From Paraspadella gotoi (lineage: Eukaryota; Chaetognatha), in NCBI GenBank assembly GCA_051294375.1, contig CM119271.1, positions 14,142,770-14,206,769 of the forward strand: 64,000 bases of DNA, written 5' to 3'. The number at the start of each line of letters is the position of its first letter. The stretch's first letter is position 1. The translations under genes and the position numbers were made by a program. Of the stretch, positions 46,201 to 58,609 are shown piece after piece. The notes below the pieces were generated by a model. That model worked only from the letters and a program-made list of their open reading frames with translations. It did not search any database and was not told where the DNA came from.

Positions 46201-48985
46201 AGAAGAGAAAACTCCAAGAAATCCTTCCTTCTTTTTCTTCTTCGGTTTTCTCTTCCACTGAGCCGCCGCGTCGTCGTCTTCGTCGTCGTCCTCCAGCTCC
46301 AACGGCACGCCCTTCACCAACTGCTGCAGCTGCAGCTTCTTTTCCCGCTTCCGCAGTCGCGTTGACTCAAGATCTCGCCGCCGCTCCTCGCGCTTTTGAT
46401 CGTACCACGCCTTTAAGTAAAGGACTGAAATTGTTAACGATGTCAAAATGCAATACTATGGCAACAGCCGGGTTGCCTATGATGCCCATTGGGATGGGGC
46501 ATCTCACTGTTGGCTTTGGGGGCTTCCGACCCTCAGTGACGGCTCCAGTCACTGGCGCGGTTACCCTAGGACGGTCTCGCTTTGCCAACGCAGAGGGAAG
46601 TCGTTAGGACTGTGAATGGAACACTACACCTGGGATGGTGTGTTCCCCCTCTGAGCCAATGGATTTGGCTGAAGGATGGTGGACGTGAGGCGGTGTGAAT
46701 ATACCGCCACAATACTATTATATTATATTAGATCTAATAGTGTTGATACACAAAATATAATAGCGCTGTAAAAATTTGTTTTGCTAAAAAAAAGACATTT
46801 ATTTCTTATAATCTCATTTGCATATTGTAGTCATAGATTTCAATCATCTTCCTGTTCATTAAAATTTTTTATTGGATAAAAAAAGGAATTTAAAAAAAAA
46901 TATTATTTCAACGGGAGGAATGCCGAGGCGCGGGGTATCTCACCAACTGGCGCAGGGGGTACGGACCCTCAGTGACCGCCTCCAAGCACTGGCATGTTTA
47001 GACCGGCTCTGTCATATTTAAGCCTAAACCGGGATAACCAGGGAATGAACCCGGGTTGGAACGAGATGATTTAGCCTGCTCAGTCATTGAGACGAGGCTG
47101 AGGACAGCAGTGAGGCAGCTTTAAGTTTTGCTGTCACAATATTTTATTTAAAAAGGTCTAAAAAGTACATCAGTGGGTTTTTGTTTAAAACTTTTCAATA
47201 GGGAAATTCAGTTAAATTCATGAACTTGAATTCAAGTAACGTTAAAAGTCGGAGAAAGTGTCTTGAGGTTATTAATGACTGACGAATGTGGTATTGCAAA
47301 ATCCATCTATATAACCTGTTTTGAAGTTAACTTGATAACTTAAAGTTAATTGAGGTACGGTACGGTGAATTCTTTTTTATTTTTTTCCCTGGACGTCTTT
47401 TAGTTATTACTTTTTGAAGTTTCACAATCATGTTTTTTTAGTTCTGACAATATCGTATTTGGTAATAATAATAATTTAAAAAATCAGCAGCTTTTTCTAT
47501 TTAAGTTACGTAGTTAAGCAAGCCAAGTACTTTTCCAAACTAAATCAAGCACATAGGCCAGCGCCTGATACGTCCCTGACAAATGAGTAATCGAGTAATT
47601 CCACCTGCAATTGCCTCTGCCTCATTTGATGGTAGAACCCTTCGTCCCTCGGTCGCGGAAAGAGCGACCAGCGTTCCCAGGCGGCGGCGCGTCGGGCGCG
47701 GCGCCACCAGGGCTTCCGGCTTCTGGCGCCGCGGGCGGCGACGGAGGAGGAGGAGACGCGGAGGGAGACGAAGACGTCGTGGGAGGAGCGGGCGGCGCCG
47801 GCGCGGACGAGAGAGAGGGAGGAGAGGAGAAGAGAGGAAGGGATCTGGAGAAAAAGGAAGAAGGGAATCGTTAAGGGATGTTAAACAATCGCTCGTTGGT
47901 TAATGGTTAATGGTTAATGGTTATATTACCCATACAATGTTTTTATAGATAACAATGAAATAAAGTAACATAAAAGAAGCGGTATTCCAAAATCGAGGGA
48001 AATAATTGATCTCTCAGTTTTACCATATCTTTATTAATTGAATTAAGCTGCAATATGCAAATGAGATTGAACAACCTCGTCTTATATCGAACAACATGTT
48101 CATCCGTTTTGAAGGACAATCGGCAATACAATCGGTAAACTTACATCCTGCCCAGTGCCCACCACAACGCCCCCTCGCCCCACCACCCCTAAGACCCCCT
48201 CACCGTCGGCGACGGCGTCGGCGGCGGCGGCGACGCCGTCTCCTTGGAAACGTGAATGGGAAATCGAACGACGCCGGGCGGTGGGCGTGGCGCGAAGAAG
48301 GTGGGGGCGGACATAGAGCGGGGAAAGGAGCGGCGGAGGAGAGAGGAGCGGGAAGAGGAGCGAGCAAGAGGAGGAGGAGCGGGATCCACTTCCCCGTCTT
48401 CCTCGGCGATGGACGGGAGGGCGTTGGAGGAACGAGACTCGGAACATCTGACGCGCCCGTCCGACCTCCGCTCCGCGCGACCCGGCGACCGCGCGCAGTC
48501 ATCCGCGGTTCTCGTAAAATTACCGACGGAGCGCGCGACGTTGTCTACGACGCCGCCGGTCGAGTTACCGATCGAGCGGGGAGCGTTGTCGAAGGCGTCG
48601 TCGACGGAGTCGGCGTCGTCGGAGATCTCGACGACGTTGTCGAAGAGATTGTCGCTCGGAGGCGGCGGAGCGACGGAGGCGACGGTCGGGAGAAAGATGG
48701 AGCCGAGGAATTTGCAGGAAAAAGTTACGCCGCGAGAGGGCGGCGTCTAGAGAGGGGAGAGATAGGGTGTGGGTGGGGGAAGAGAGGAAAGAAAAGTGTA
48801 AACGGTACAAAAAGAGGAGAGAAAAAAAGAGGATTATAACCAGGGAATCGACGAATCGTGTTTAAAAGAAAATATTTTGGCCCCAAATTTTGGGAGAGTA
48901 AAAGGAAAAGAGAAGATTTCAGACTTGAGAGACTTCATTCCACTTTATTTCTCACCTCGACCTCAACATCTTCGGTCCCCGTCAT
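43291..48985 (-). CDS. PTB-domain protein with split PTB and long disordered C-terminus, 1249 residues
   Basis: Five exons, all joined in phase 0: 48985-48956, 48746-48204, 47844-47605, 46410-45940 and 45756-43291. The total is an exact open frame. The protein starts MTGTEDVEVE, then TPPSRGVTFSCKFLGSIFLP, a typical first PTB strand. Later strands are DVFVSLRV in exon 3 and FELTFDRLTFVYVDPRDPRV then FCLVSPLDSG, ACLVFKAPSRIMASRVAGTI in exon 4. Between them lie long Ser/Pro/Arg and Asp/Lys-rich insertions, so a domain normally about 140 residues is spread over roughly 400. Exon 5 encodes a coiled coil (LETRLTKLEKQLEEEEQRRK) and about 600 residues of Ser/Thr/Pro/Asp-rich sequence. I cannot assign the orthologue; an adaptor role at membranes is inferred from the PTB fold. 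Intron 3 carries two SINEs. Confidence 0.7.
46437..46735. mobile_element. SINE-like repeat, divergent member
   Basis: Shares CGACCCTCAGTGACGGCTCC and CACTGGC with the element at 46905-47140, and GGCATCTCAC with the 25 kb copy in reverse. No clear pol III boxes. It lies in intron 3 of the PTB-domain gene. Confidence 0.5.
46810..46829 (-). repeat. Octamer repeat, short copy
   Basis: Reverse complement reads TACAATATGCAAATGAGATT, the core of the family at 911-952. No hairpin half follows. Confidence 0.6.
46905..47140 (-). mobile_element. tRNA-derived SINE, reverse orientation
   Basis: Read on the minus strand it has a B box (GGTTCATTCCC at 47051-47041) and an A box (TGACTGAGCAGG at 47086-47075). 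The body shares GGGGTATCTCACCAACTGGC with the 24990-25290 copy. The end word TTAAAGCTGCCTCA is also common. Confidence 0.8.
48051..48071 (+). repeat. Octamer repeat, short copy
   Basis: CAATATGCAAATGAGATTGA, identical to the core of the full copies. It sits in intron 2 of the PTB-domain gene. The second hairpin arm is decayed. Confidence 0.6.
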
Positions 48986-50601
48986 CGTTTCGTCGGCGTC
49001 GAGACGAGATTCGTCGAATTACGACTCGTAAGTCGCGACGAAACTCGACGATCAACTTTGTCTTCCGGACGTCGACTTGGAAATCTACGATTTTCTTTTT
49101 CCATCGAAACTCCAACTAATATTCATCTGTTTTGTTTTAATTCATTTGTATTCAAACATTCATTTCGTCCCACTTTCTTTATCATTTTTCTCAAGGTCAA
49201 CCTCATCATTTTTTAATTTTTGTTTTCTACTTTGTTTTAATTTGTGTTCTCTTTTTCGAAATATGTAGCACTTTCGGAATTTAATGCTGCGCTGCATTCA
49301 GTTTTACGGTCTTTGCACGTGCACAGTGTGAAGAGTGTAACGCACTCTTTCTTACTTTCTCATGAGGACTGTGCTTAACGGACGCAATTTTGACATTCAC
49401 GGTTTCTACAATGGAATAAGTGGGAAGAGGATCCAATTACAAATTCGTAGTAATACAAATAAATATTTTTCATTAAAATAAATAAAACAATTCTCTCGTT
49501 TAATCGAATACGATCGGCCGCGAGACCGAAAATGTGTGATCAACAATTTCAAACAAAGAAATTAGAAAAAGAGTACTAAGATTTAAAACGGTTTTTGGAG
49601 AATTTAAACAAAGCGAATTTCATTTTTGGTTCAATACTAGAAAGAGAGAGTCTTTATTTTCAATTCTCTAAAGTCAAAACTGACCATTTGCCTATCAAGA
49701 GTATTTGAAATGCGACCAAAAAAAAAAAATATTGGTTTTAAACGTTAAGTATTTATTCCAAAAATAATAATAATAATCATTTCGGCGAATTTCCAGGAGG
49801 AAAAAAAATATAAAAATAAGACAAATAATCTCTGGTGTTTGTTATGACAACAAAAAAAGACACAGAACGTAAAACATTAACGCCAACTCAACGGAAAAAA
49901 GCAACGAATAAATAAAACGTAAAACATACAAAACGAAAAAAAAATGGCGACATTAAAGCCTGCTAACTAAACGAATACACGACTAGAGATCACACGAAAT
50001 TTTTTGACGGGTTACGGTCCGTTGCCGATAAATTATAAAACGAACAATAATTAAATTAAATAAGACGGAAATGAACAAAATCGTCGAGTAGCGACGAATT
50101 GATATGTAACCCGTTTAAAAAAGCGAATGGTTATGACGCGAGAGAAAGAAAAAGGGGTTTGTTTGTTTTTCCAAAGATATGTATATACGCTACACTCATG
50201 ATGTACATTATGATATGGACTGTGTGTAAAAAAAAATTTTTTTTTCCATGGACCAAATATCTCATTTTCAAAAAAAAAAGTTAGATTAGATCGGAATAAT
50301 AGAGATACGAGTGCATTTACTATTTTTTCCTTTTTTTATCGTTTTGTTTTTTTTTTATTACAAAGAATCACACGCACGATATAACTCGTAAAATAAAGTT
50401 GACTAGTACCATCGTTTCAATTTGTACTAATTACAATCTTCCTCAAAAGTCGCCAGCGCTTCTTCCCAAGGGCAGACAGTAAACATTGCGCGTTTTATCG
50501 ATTAATAGAAGTTATTGTTTAATGTTAAACAATGTTTATTATGATATCCAATGGAACTATATTCGTTAAATTTCGCCTCATACATGCGGGCGGGAAGAGA
50601 G

Positions 50602-50609
<8 letters not shown>

Positions 50610-50686
<77 letters not shown>
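50610..50686. repeat. (GA)n microsatellite
   Basis: Nearly pure AG dinucleotide array with one AAG interruption. Confidence 0.9.
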
Positions 50687-50905
50687 ATCAGAATGACTTC
50701 TTATTAGTTTACAATTAGGCATAACGGGATCCTAAAAAACGTAGACGGCATGCTATATAAATACGCGCTTGGTTAGTCTATTTTTGGTAAGTCATGAAAT
50801 TGGAAAGAGGGGAAGTCAACAATGATGTTTTAAAATGTTTATTATTTCATTTTATGGAAATAAAGTCTTTAGACATCGATGAAAGAGCAGGTCTTAAAAT
50901 TTACA

Positions 50906-50906
50906 G

Positions 50907-50939
<33 letters not shown>

Positions 50940-50940
50940 T

Positions 50941-50999
<59 letters not shown>
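50906..50999. repeat. (GA)n microsatellite
   Basis: AG array with AAAG and GTGAG interruptions, same strand orientation as the array 220 bases to the left. Confidence 0.9.
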
Positions 51000-51001
<2 letters not shown>

Positions 51002-51180
51002 AAATTATTGTGAAATGATTCAATTTGTTTTTGTTTTCTTGTTTTTTTCCCAAAGATAATCTGAGGTTTTATCAAATTCCTTGCGATGACTTCAATTCCA
51101 AAATCTCTTCTCCCGTTCTATTAACGATGAAAGCGTCGTTGTTGTCGTTGTTATTGATTATTGTTGTCGTTTTCCAGATT

Positions 51181-54100
51181 TCACGATTGCGTCGGCATGT
51201 AAGGCGGCGGCGCGCGGTATGTCTGCGCCGCCGGGCCGCCGTTGGCGACGCTGCTGCCGCCGACGCTGCCGGGAGTACCGACGCCGACGCCGCGGCCCAG
51301 CGTTCCGTTGCCGTTTGTCATCGTCGGCGTCATCGTCGTCGTCGTCGGCATCGTCGTGGCGAGAAGACCTTCCTTGTTCGGCGAAGTTAATTGATCGTGA
51401 AGTGGCGGGAAGTCGCCGGCGTCGGGAAGGTCTGAGGAGGAATTGTCATATGTAGCGAGAGATAGAGACAGAAACAGAGAGAGAGAGAGAGACTCACCTG
51501 TGGTGGGAATGGGTTTGTTTGTGGTCGGAGGGCGGGGTGGAGGCGGGGATGCCGTTGGAGCTGCGGGGGTAGGAGGGGGAGGCAGCGGGGGCTTCTCGTC
51601 TGGTGATGGAGGCGAGAAAAATGGTGGAGGGAAAAGAGGAAGATGGGTGGGGGTTTTTAACTCGGGTTTTTAACTCGGGCTTAACTGAATTATTATCCTA
51701 TTTAACTTAGTTCACCTTTAAGGATGAGCGGCGTCTGCGGAGGCGCTGGGTTCTCTTGAAGTTCATCCACGAAGATGACGGGAATGCCTGTCAAGGAAAA
51801 AATATTTTTTTGTAAAGTATCTTGTTATTATATGAATGTAGAAAAACAGGAATAGATAACGGGAAGGCCTCGTGTAAAAAACCTTACCTTTATTGAGGAA
51901 AGTCCGTTTTTCGCCCAAAGTGAACTTTCCTCTTCGTGATTTCTGAAGGACAAGAAAATTTATATCGATAGTTATTCATACATGTTAACATCAACAAATA
52001 CTTATATATGATAAAAATGGCCTGACGTTAAAAATAAAAGAACAACCCGTCATTCCTCACCTTATAAAGAAGACAGGCGATGCAGGCGGCGGAGAGAAGA
52101 ATAGCGGCGCCCACGACAGGCGGCGCCAGAGACGCGAAAAGATCGCGGCGCCAAAAGACGGCGCCGGGGTCGGCGGCGTCGTCGGCGCGGGCGAGGCCGT
52201 CGTGGAGACTCACTTGTGCGGGGAGGACCTCCGCCGAGGCGCAGGGACCGTGGGTGGTGAGGGCGATCTGCGAGAGAGGGAAGAGAGAACGTTTGGTAAG
52301 TGAAGCGATGGAAATGGAACTATTAATCAATCAATCAATCATCAATCACCCAATTCCCCCCACCCAAACCTCACCTTGTTGAGAACGAATCCGGCCCGGG
52401 CCATCGGCTGCACAACGGAATTTCTGATGTTGTTGTCGTCGTCGAAAACGACCTCCTTGAGCCTCTTGAGGTCTCCGCTGGGGCAGGGGCTGTAGGGGAG
52501 CGAGTCGTTGCTCCACCAGACCGAAGTGGAGCCCTTTTTGACTTTGGTCATGACGATGTCGGCCATCGAGGCACCGTCGCCGAAGATCCTTAAAAATAAA
52601 AGTCGACTTGAAATTTTATAAAAATAGTTTTTTCCAGATTAATTGATTGATTAAAACTGACAAATGTGATGGAATGTTTAATGGTTTCTCTCGACCGCGG
52701 ACGGTCGCCTGAATAAATAGCAATGCTGTTAATTTAAATTGTCTCTCATTCCTTAAATTGTCATCATACCTGTTTTTAAAATCACCGGACTGAAAGTTTG
52801 GGAATCTGATTAGCAATCAAGTCTTTTTTTTTTACCACAACTTGTGGCACAAGATAGCCAAATGACTTTTTCACCTTATTATTGAAATTAACATCAAGAA
52901 TTCATCCGTCACCTTATTACGTATTACCATTATTAACCCCGCACGCCTTCTCCCGCTCATCCTTCCCCCCAACCTGGCGAGAGTCCTGACGAATCTGATC
53001 CTGAGATCGACGTCATTCCTAAAGATCACGTGATCCGTGGCGAAGCGGAAGATGAACTCGTGATTGAATTTTTTCTTTCGCTTCTGAGTTTTTCGCGGAT
53101 GGTGAACGACTCTCACTGTAAAGAGGAAACGAAGAAACGATGTTTTGTCTCTGAAACATTTTTCGCAACAGAAACTAAAATGCTTTTTATCAAAGACGAC
53201 GTTGGTCGTCCAACATTTCAATCTTTTTTTTCCTTCCATAATTTAATACTCTGTATAGTTGTTTAAATATGTATTTAACTATAATTTTAAATTTATATAG
53301 CAGCAATGAAGGTAATAATAACCTTAAAAATTATTTACTTCTATCTTCGCTACCGAAAATAAGTTAGAAAATAAATGTTAACATTGCTGTAATATGCAAA
53401 TGAGATTAAAAACAAATTCCTGTACCCGTGATGGCATCCCTGACGACGTTGCCCCGCGAATCCATGGCGGCGATGACGTATTCCATCGTTCGCGGCTTCA
53501 CGTCTCCTTTGAGCGGCAGTCCGTAGATCATGTTCCTGAAAAGGTTAGCGCCAAAAAAATGTCGGGTCAAACGTGATACTGAGAGTTGTAAGAGAGCTAA
53601 ATGGTATATAGAATATTTATAAGTTAGTTTAATTGATAATTATTATTAAAAAATGTCCCAAACTCTCTAATCAGTCATAATCATCAATTGATACACTAAT
53701 GACAAAAGCGATTTCGTGAAATGAGAACATGAAATGACACAGGAAAAGAATTTATGACGAGTCGATGTCAATACGACAATATGCAAATGAGATTGATGAA
53801 TTCAATCTCATTCTTGGTTGCATAAAAAGTTCCTTCTTTATAAAGTGAACGCCAGAATGAAAATATTCGCGGTATTAATCTTTCCCCTAATAAGGATTTA
53901 AGAGTATTTCGTTTGACCCCCCCAAGAACCATGGCATTTTATTTCATCAACCATCCGAGATAACCCTTTCTTCAAACTCCCAATCTTCGTCCTTAACAAC
54001 ACCTTTCCCCACCACCTTTACCTGTTCCTGTCGTATTTGATCCAGGATCCTTCGGACAACCCGAGCCCGTCGATCCTCATGAGCGAGACCTCCAAGGCTG

Positions 54101-57100
54101 ACTTCCTTCCGGCCCCAACTCCTTCGTCGTCGTCGTCGTCCGCGGAGGCCGCGGCGTCGACGAAGCCGGCGAAGAGTCTCTCCAGCGGCGGCAGCTGATG
54201 CTCGCAATACTTTCCTTCGACGCAGTTGAACTCGCCCAGTTTGCTGCGTATTTCTGGTGGTAGAAAGTTGGGGTGAGGTTGGTTGAACGACGTATTTACT
54301 AAATAGTATTTACTAAATACTAAATACTAAATTAGTTCAAGCCACGAACTGAATAGTGCATTAGTAACTAATGCACTATTTAGTTCGTGGCTTGAACTCG
54401 TTTAAAACATTAATTATTATATGCCACTACAAAATTACCCCATGGATCCGCTGTAAAATTCCTTTTAACAAAACAACAATAACAACAACGACAAGTATCA
54501 AGTACAAAATAAACGCCATCACTGCATCACATTCACAACAACAACAACAAAAGCGAATGATTTACCCGGTCTCTTCCCGAACGGCATCCGCGGACGGAGC
54601 GGAGCGCCACCTCCCATTCCTTCTCCTACTCCCCCTCCTCCTCCTCCTCCCGGCCCTTTAGTCGGCGGCGAGGTCGTCTGCGGCTTCGGTTTGCACTTCT
54701 TGCCCTTGCACGGCTTCCCGTCGTCGTGACCGTCGGGCAGTTGCTTCGTCGGGCGGCCGTCTCGGCCCGTGGGTCGAGAGGAAGGCTGCAGACGGTCGGG
54801 CAGTTTACCCTCGTTCCACTGATCGTCCCAGCCGGAGTACGAATCGGTTGGTTTTGCCTACGAGAAATGAATCGTTTAATTAAACATTAAATAAAATGAA
54901 TAAGTAACAATGACTCCTCAAAGCAATCAAACTTTACCTGTATCACCGGAGTTGGCCTGATCCCTCCGGCACCGCCTGGCAATTCCGGATGTAAAGTGGC
55001 CGTCGCCTGGTACTGCCTGCCGCCTCCGCCGTGGTGGTGTCGCCCGTGGGTCTTAGGTCCGCGGTGGTGGTGATTGCGGTGGTGGGGGTGGCGGCCTCCG
55101 TAGGCGGGAGTGTGGAGAGAGTCGGAGGGTTGGCTTGGAATGAGGGGAGTGTCGAAGAGAGAGTTAAGCTTACGTAAAATAATAAAATAAATAAAAGAAA
55201 TCTATTGAATTTAATTTACATATCACAGTACTTCGACGAACTGAAACGGAGAGCCCTTTTTGCCTTTGTTATTGACTTTTATTTCGACGAAATAAAACTT
55301 TACTTGATGTCAATATATTTAATATAAAAATACGCATAATACACAAATGCAACAAGGATCCCAAACATACAATTAAAACGACAAACAACAAAACAACAGA
55401 AAGAGAAAACTCAGCAGCGAAATTGGGAAACACAGGAAATGATCAAAAAGTTAAAATGTTAAAAAATGGAGAAAAACGGGAACTAAGAACATAACCAAGC
55501 CCATCGACGCGATCCAGCCTCCGGTTCAATTCACTCACCTCGGCACGATCCGCCTTCCCGGTCCTTCGGCTCCCTCGGTCGCGGCGCCGGCGACGGCGGC
55601 TTTGGTCGGCGCCATCCTCTGCGGTTCCAGCGTCGCCGTGTAGCGCCACCCGTAGCCAAAGTACGGGGCGCGCTTGACTCGGGCGGCGCGGTCAGACGCT
55701 TGCTGATTGGTCACGTGCCAGCCAATCACGTCGCGGGAAAGGAGGGAGGCGAGAGTTCCGTTGACGGAGGAACGCTCAACGGTTTCGAGGAGAGCGATGT
55801 TTTCTGATTGAATAAAGTTTGGGGAGAATATGAGTGAATGGAATGGTTACGTTAAATAGTAATACGAAATAATGCGATAAAATTCCGATTAGATTGGAGA
55901 GGTACATCGTTGTACCTCCTTTCATTATGTTTTCCTTATTTCTTTTCATTTTTCTCGCTTTTTCTATCTTTCTATTCTTTCTCACCTTTTTCACCTTTCA
56001 AATTTTTCACTATCTGTCCCCCGCTTCACTTCCCCCAATAATCTCACCGGACGTGAAATCGTGTCCGCATCCGATCTGCCATTGCAGCAGCGCTCCTCCT
56101 CCTCCTCCCTTCTTGTTCCCAGGTCCCGCGACCAACGCCGCTGCGTCGAACGCGCGCCTCTTCTCTCCGCCGGGCGGCAGCAAGCGGAGCGCCTGCCGCG
56201 GAACTCCGACGGCTGCGGCGCCGCGGTCGAGCAGCGCCAGTCGATCGGCTGGGGCGGCGGATGCGAAGGGGGCGTCGACGACGACGGTGACGACGGTTCG
56301 AGGTTCGCCCGGAAGGCAGGCGTGCGTCTCCGTCGATCGATCGTTAGCGTCGACGGATTTCAAAGCGTAGGAGGAAGGAGAGTCCTCGGAATCTCTGAAG
56401 GAGGAGGGAGGAGGAAAAAAAGGGGGAGGATATAATGAAAGAACAAGAAAACAACGAAACAGAAAGAAAGAAGACTTAACGAACTAACAAAACAACTAAC
56501 AGAACAAACGAACGAACCAACGAACGAACATTGGAACTATTCGTCCCCACCTGACGGTGATGGAAAAGACGTCCTTCGCCAACGAAGACGACGACGACCA
56601 GGAATGCCCCGTCGTCGTCGTCACCGACGTCGAGGCGTTGAAAGCGACTTCCGGCGCTTCCTCCAGAGCCAAGACGCTGATGTAAGTTTGACCGGCGTCG
56701 TCCGGTGTCGCGACGCCGAAAAACCGGCGTCGCTTTTGGTCAAAGTCGATCCAGGGTGGGAGACGCGTATCGCCGGCTTCGGTCGTCACGAATGACGCGA
56801 CATCGCCTGGACGAGTGGAAAAGAGAGGTTGAGTAAAGGAAAGAAAGGGAAATAAGAAAAAAAGAAAAAAAGAAAAGAAAAACAGAAATAAAACGGAAAA
56901 TAAAGGAAAAGAAAAGAAAAGAAAAACAAACTCGGGTGGAAAAAGAAAAAGAAAAGAAAAGAAAATTTAAATAAACAGAAATAAACCGAAAAAAAAGGGA
57001 AAAATAAAATGGAAAACAAATGAAAAAGAAAAGAAATAGAAATAAAACGAAAAAAAGGAGAAAACAAAAAAAAGAAAAGAAAACAAAAGAAAACAAAAAG

Positions 57101-57531
57101 AAAACAAAAAAGAAAAGAAAAAAGAAAAAAGGCCAACAATGATACCAAGGAAGGCGTTGTCGGGAATGTCGAACTCAAAGGCGGCGCCGACGACGGCGAC
57201 GGCGTCGGGAATTCCCCAAGAGACTTGGGGTCGGACACGCCCACTCGACGCCGGTTTTCGCGGCTTCGATTGTCGTCCTGCCGTCGGTGGCGCCGGCGTG
57301 GTTTTAGGCGTCGATTCCAACACGGCGTCAAAGTCTTCGACGCCGAAGATTTTCGGCGAAGGATTTTTCTCGGCCGAGTTTCCGCTTCCAACGAAATTCG
57401 CGACGATGCGATTTTGCGAGTTTTTCGATTTAACGAATTTCGGTTCCGTAAAAGAGGTTTTTTGGTCGTCGACGATGACGGGTTCCAATCTTTCGTCGTC
57501 GTCGATGGGTTTGTCGTTGTGAGGCTCGTTT

Positions 57532-57563
<32 letters not shown>

Positions 57564-58118
57564 TCTATCGAAATTCTTAGATCGAGAATCGCGAAGAAAT
57601 TCGTTCAAATTTCGTCGATCATCGTCGTCGTCGTCGTTTTCGTCGTCGTCATCGTCCATCGATTCCACTTTATTCGACGCCGCAATTTCGGCGTCTTTTT
57701 CGAAAACGGCGCCGTCGTCGGCCGCTTTCGGCGAGAGATCAAAAGAAAAGATTTGTGAGATTTTTTCCGCGGCTTCTTTGTCGGTCAAAACGACGTCTTT
57801 GTCGGTCGAATCGTCGTGATTGTCGGGCGCGGCTCCTTCGACGCGACTCAAGGTCATCAGGCAAAAAGCGAATGAGCAGAGAAAGATGGCGCTTTTCGCG
57901 AATGAAAGCCGAGGGCGATGTCGGTCTAGAGGTCGGTCGGTCTGTCGGCAACGATGGGTAAGTAATGGGTGAGAAGGTTTATCGGCCAAGCGAGAATGAC
58001 TAGACGATGGTGATGATGATGATGATGATGATATGCTTTCAGTTAGCGAGTTCTCGTCGGCGCTGCGTCGTCGCCGTCGTCGTCGACGTCGCCCGCCGAG
58101 AGAGAGACTAGAACGCAT
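51181..58118 (-). CDS. DAG1: Dystroglycan, 1237 residues in 15 exons
   Basis: Dystroglycan links extracellular matrix laminin to dystrophin and the cytoskeleton; it is cut into alpha and beta chains. Exons: 58118-57146, 56806-56551, 56394-56048, 55803-55539, 55133-54938, 54857-54566, 54253-54022, 53535-53426, 53115-52974, 52588-52375, 52267-52061, 51942-51888, 51787-51716, 51599-51498, 51431-51181. Lengths sum to an exact frame. Blocks: signal-like helix (SAIFLCSFAFCLMTLSRVEG), an Asp-rich stretch, cadherin-like domain (WGIPDAVAVVGAAFEFDIPD, then PPWIDFD), the alpha N-terminal fold (LVAGPGNKK, LLQWQIGCG, VIGWHVTNQ), furin-type RVKR, a short mucin-like linker, second cadherin-like domain (MIYGLPLKG), the autocleavage Gly-Ser in VKKGSTSVWWSNDSLPYSPC, a membrane helix (SLAPPVVGAAILLSAACIAC), KFTLGEKRTFLNKGIPVIFV and a C-terminal WW ligand YRAPPPYMP. 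Confidence 0.95.
53391..53407 (+). repeat. Octamer repeat, short copy
   Basis: AATATGCAAATGAGATT in a dystroglycan intron next to exon 8; hairpin arm missing. Confidence 0.6.
53771..53812 (+). repeat. Octamer-hairpin repeat, full-length copy 2
   Basis: Begins ATACGACAATATGCAAATGA and ends with the paired arms AATGAGATTGA / TCAATCTCATT. Differs from the 911-952 copy at only about two loop bases, although the flanks are unrelated. Confidence 0.75.
54335..54397. repeat. 31-bp near-perfect inverted repeat in a dystroglycan intron
   Basis: Left arm GTTCAAGCCACGAACT plus GAATAGTGCATTAGT (54335-54365). Right arm 54367-54397 is its reverse complement with one mismatch. One base separates the arms. 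It follows a short ACTAAATAGTATTT tandem. Confidence 0.85.
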
Positions 58119-58609
58119 CCTTGAATTCGGAGGAGAGAAAGTCGACGAGCCACTCGATCAAAAGTGGAGGCGGAAGAGAAGGTGAAGGCTGAGGAAGTTT
58201 CCTTCCAACATCGCGTCCGCGACCGAAGAATCTCGCGGTCGTCGATAAATTGAAATAAACTTAAAAATTTTAAATTATAACAATAATACCAACTATATTA
58301 AGGTACGAAATATAAAAAAATCGAAAGATCAAAAAACTGGAAACGATCGACTAGCAAGTGTGAATAATTAAGATCAAAAAATCACTGGAGGCACTTAGAA
58401 AAAAAATCCGACAATCTCAGTTGTTCGGGCGATGAGATCATCGAAATAGAGAGTAAACAATATCGACGCTAAATTCGCTAGACACTCGGTTCTAATCGCG
58501 GAATGTAGAAAGACAATTAGATATTGACACCGAGATATCAAAAACCGAATTTTAGAAAAGGTTTATCTAAAATATCGTCCGAACAGGGACAAGACGTCAA
58601 GTCGCTGTC
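58119..58609. other. Intergenic gap upstream of dystroglycan
   Basis: Probable dystroglycan promoter and 5' untranslated region plus the 3' end of the next gene. No clear motif found. Confidence 0.4.

Larger units (their letters stand above)
48986..51180. other. AT-rich intergenic stretch with GA microsatellites
   Basis: Holds the promoter side of the PTB-domain gene and probably the dystroglycan 3' untranslated region. Two long GA arrays (50610-50686, 50906-50999) lie 0.2-0.6 kb past the dystroglycan stop. Nothing gene-like. Confidence 0.5.

Noticed and set aside
48096-48839. Plus-strand 247-codon frame
   Set aside because: Shadow of exon 2 of the PTB-domain gene; Arg/Gly-rich with no splice support.
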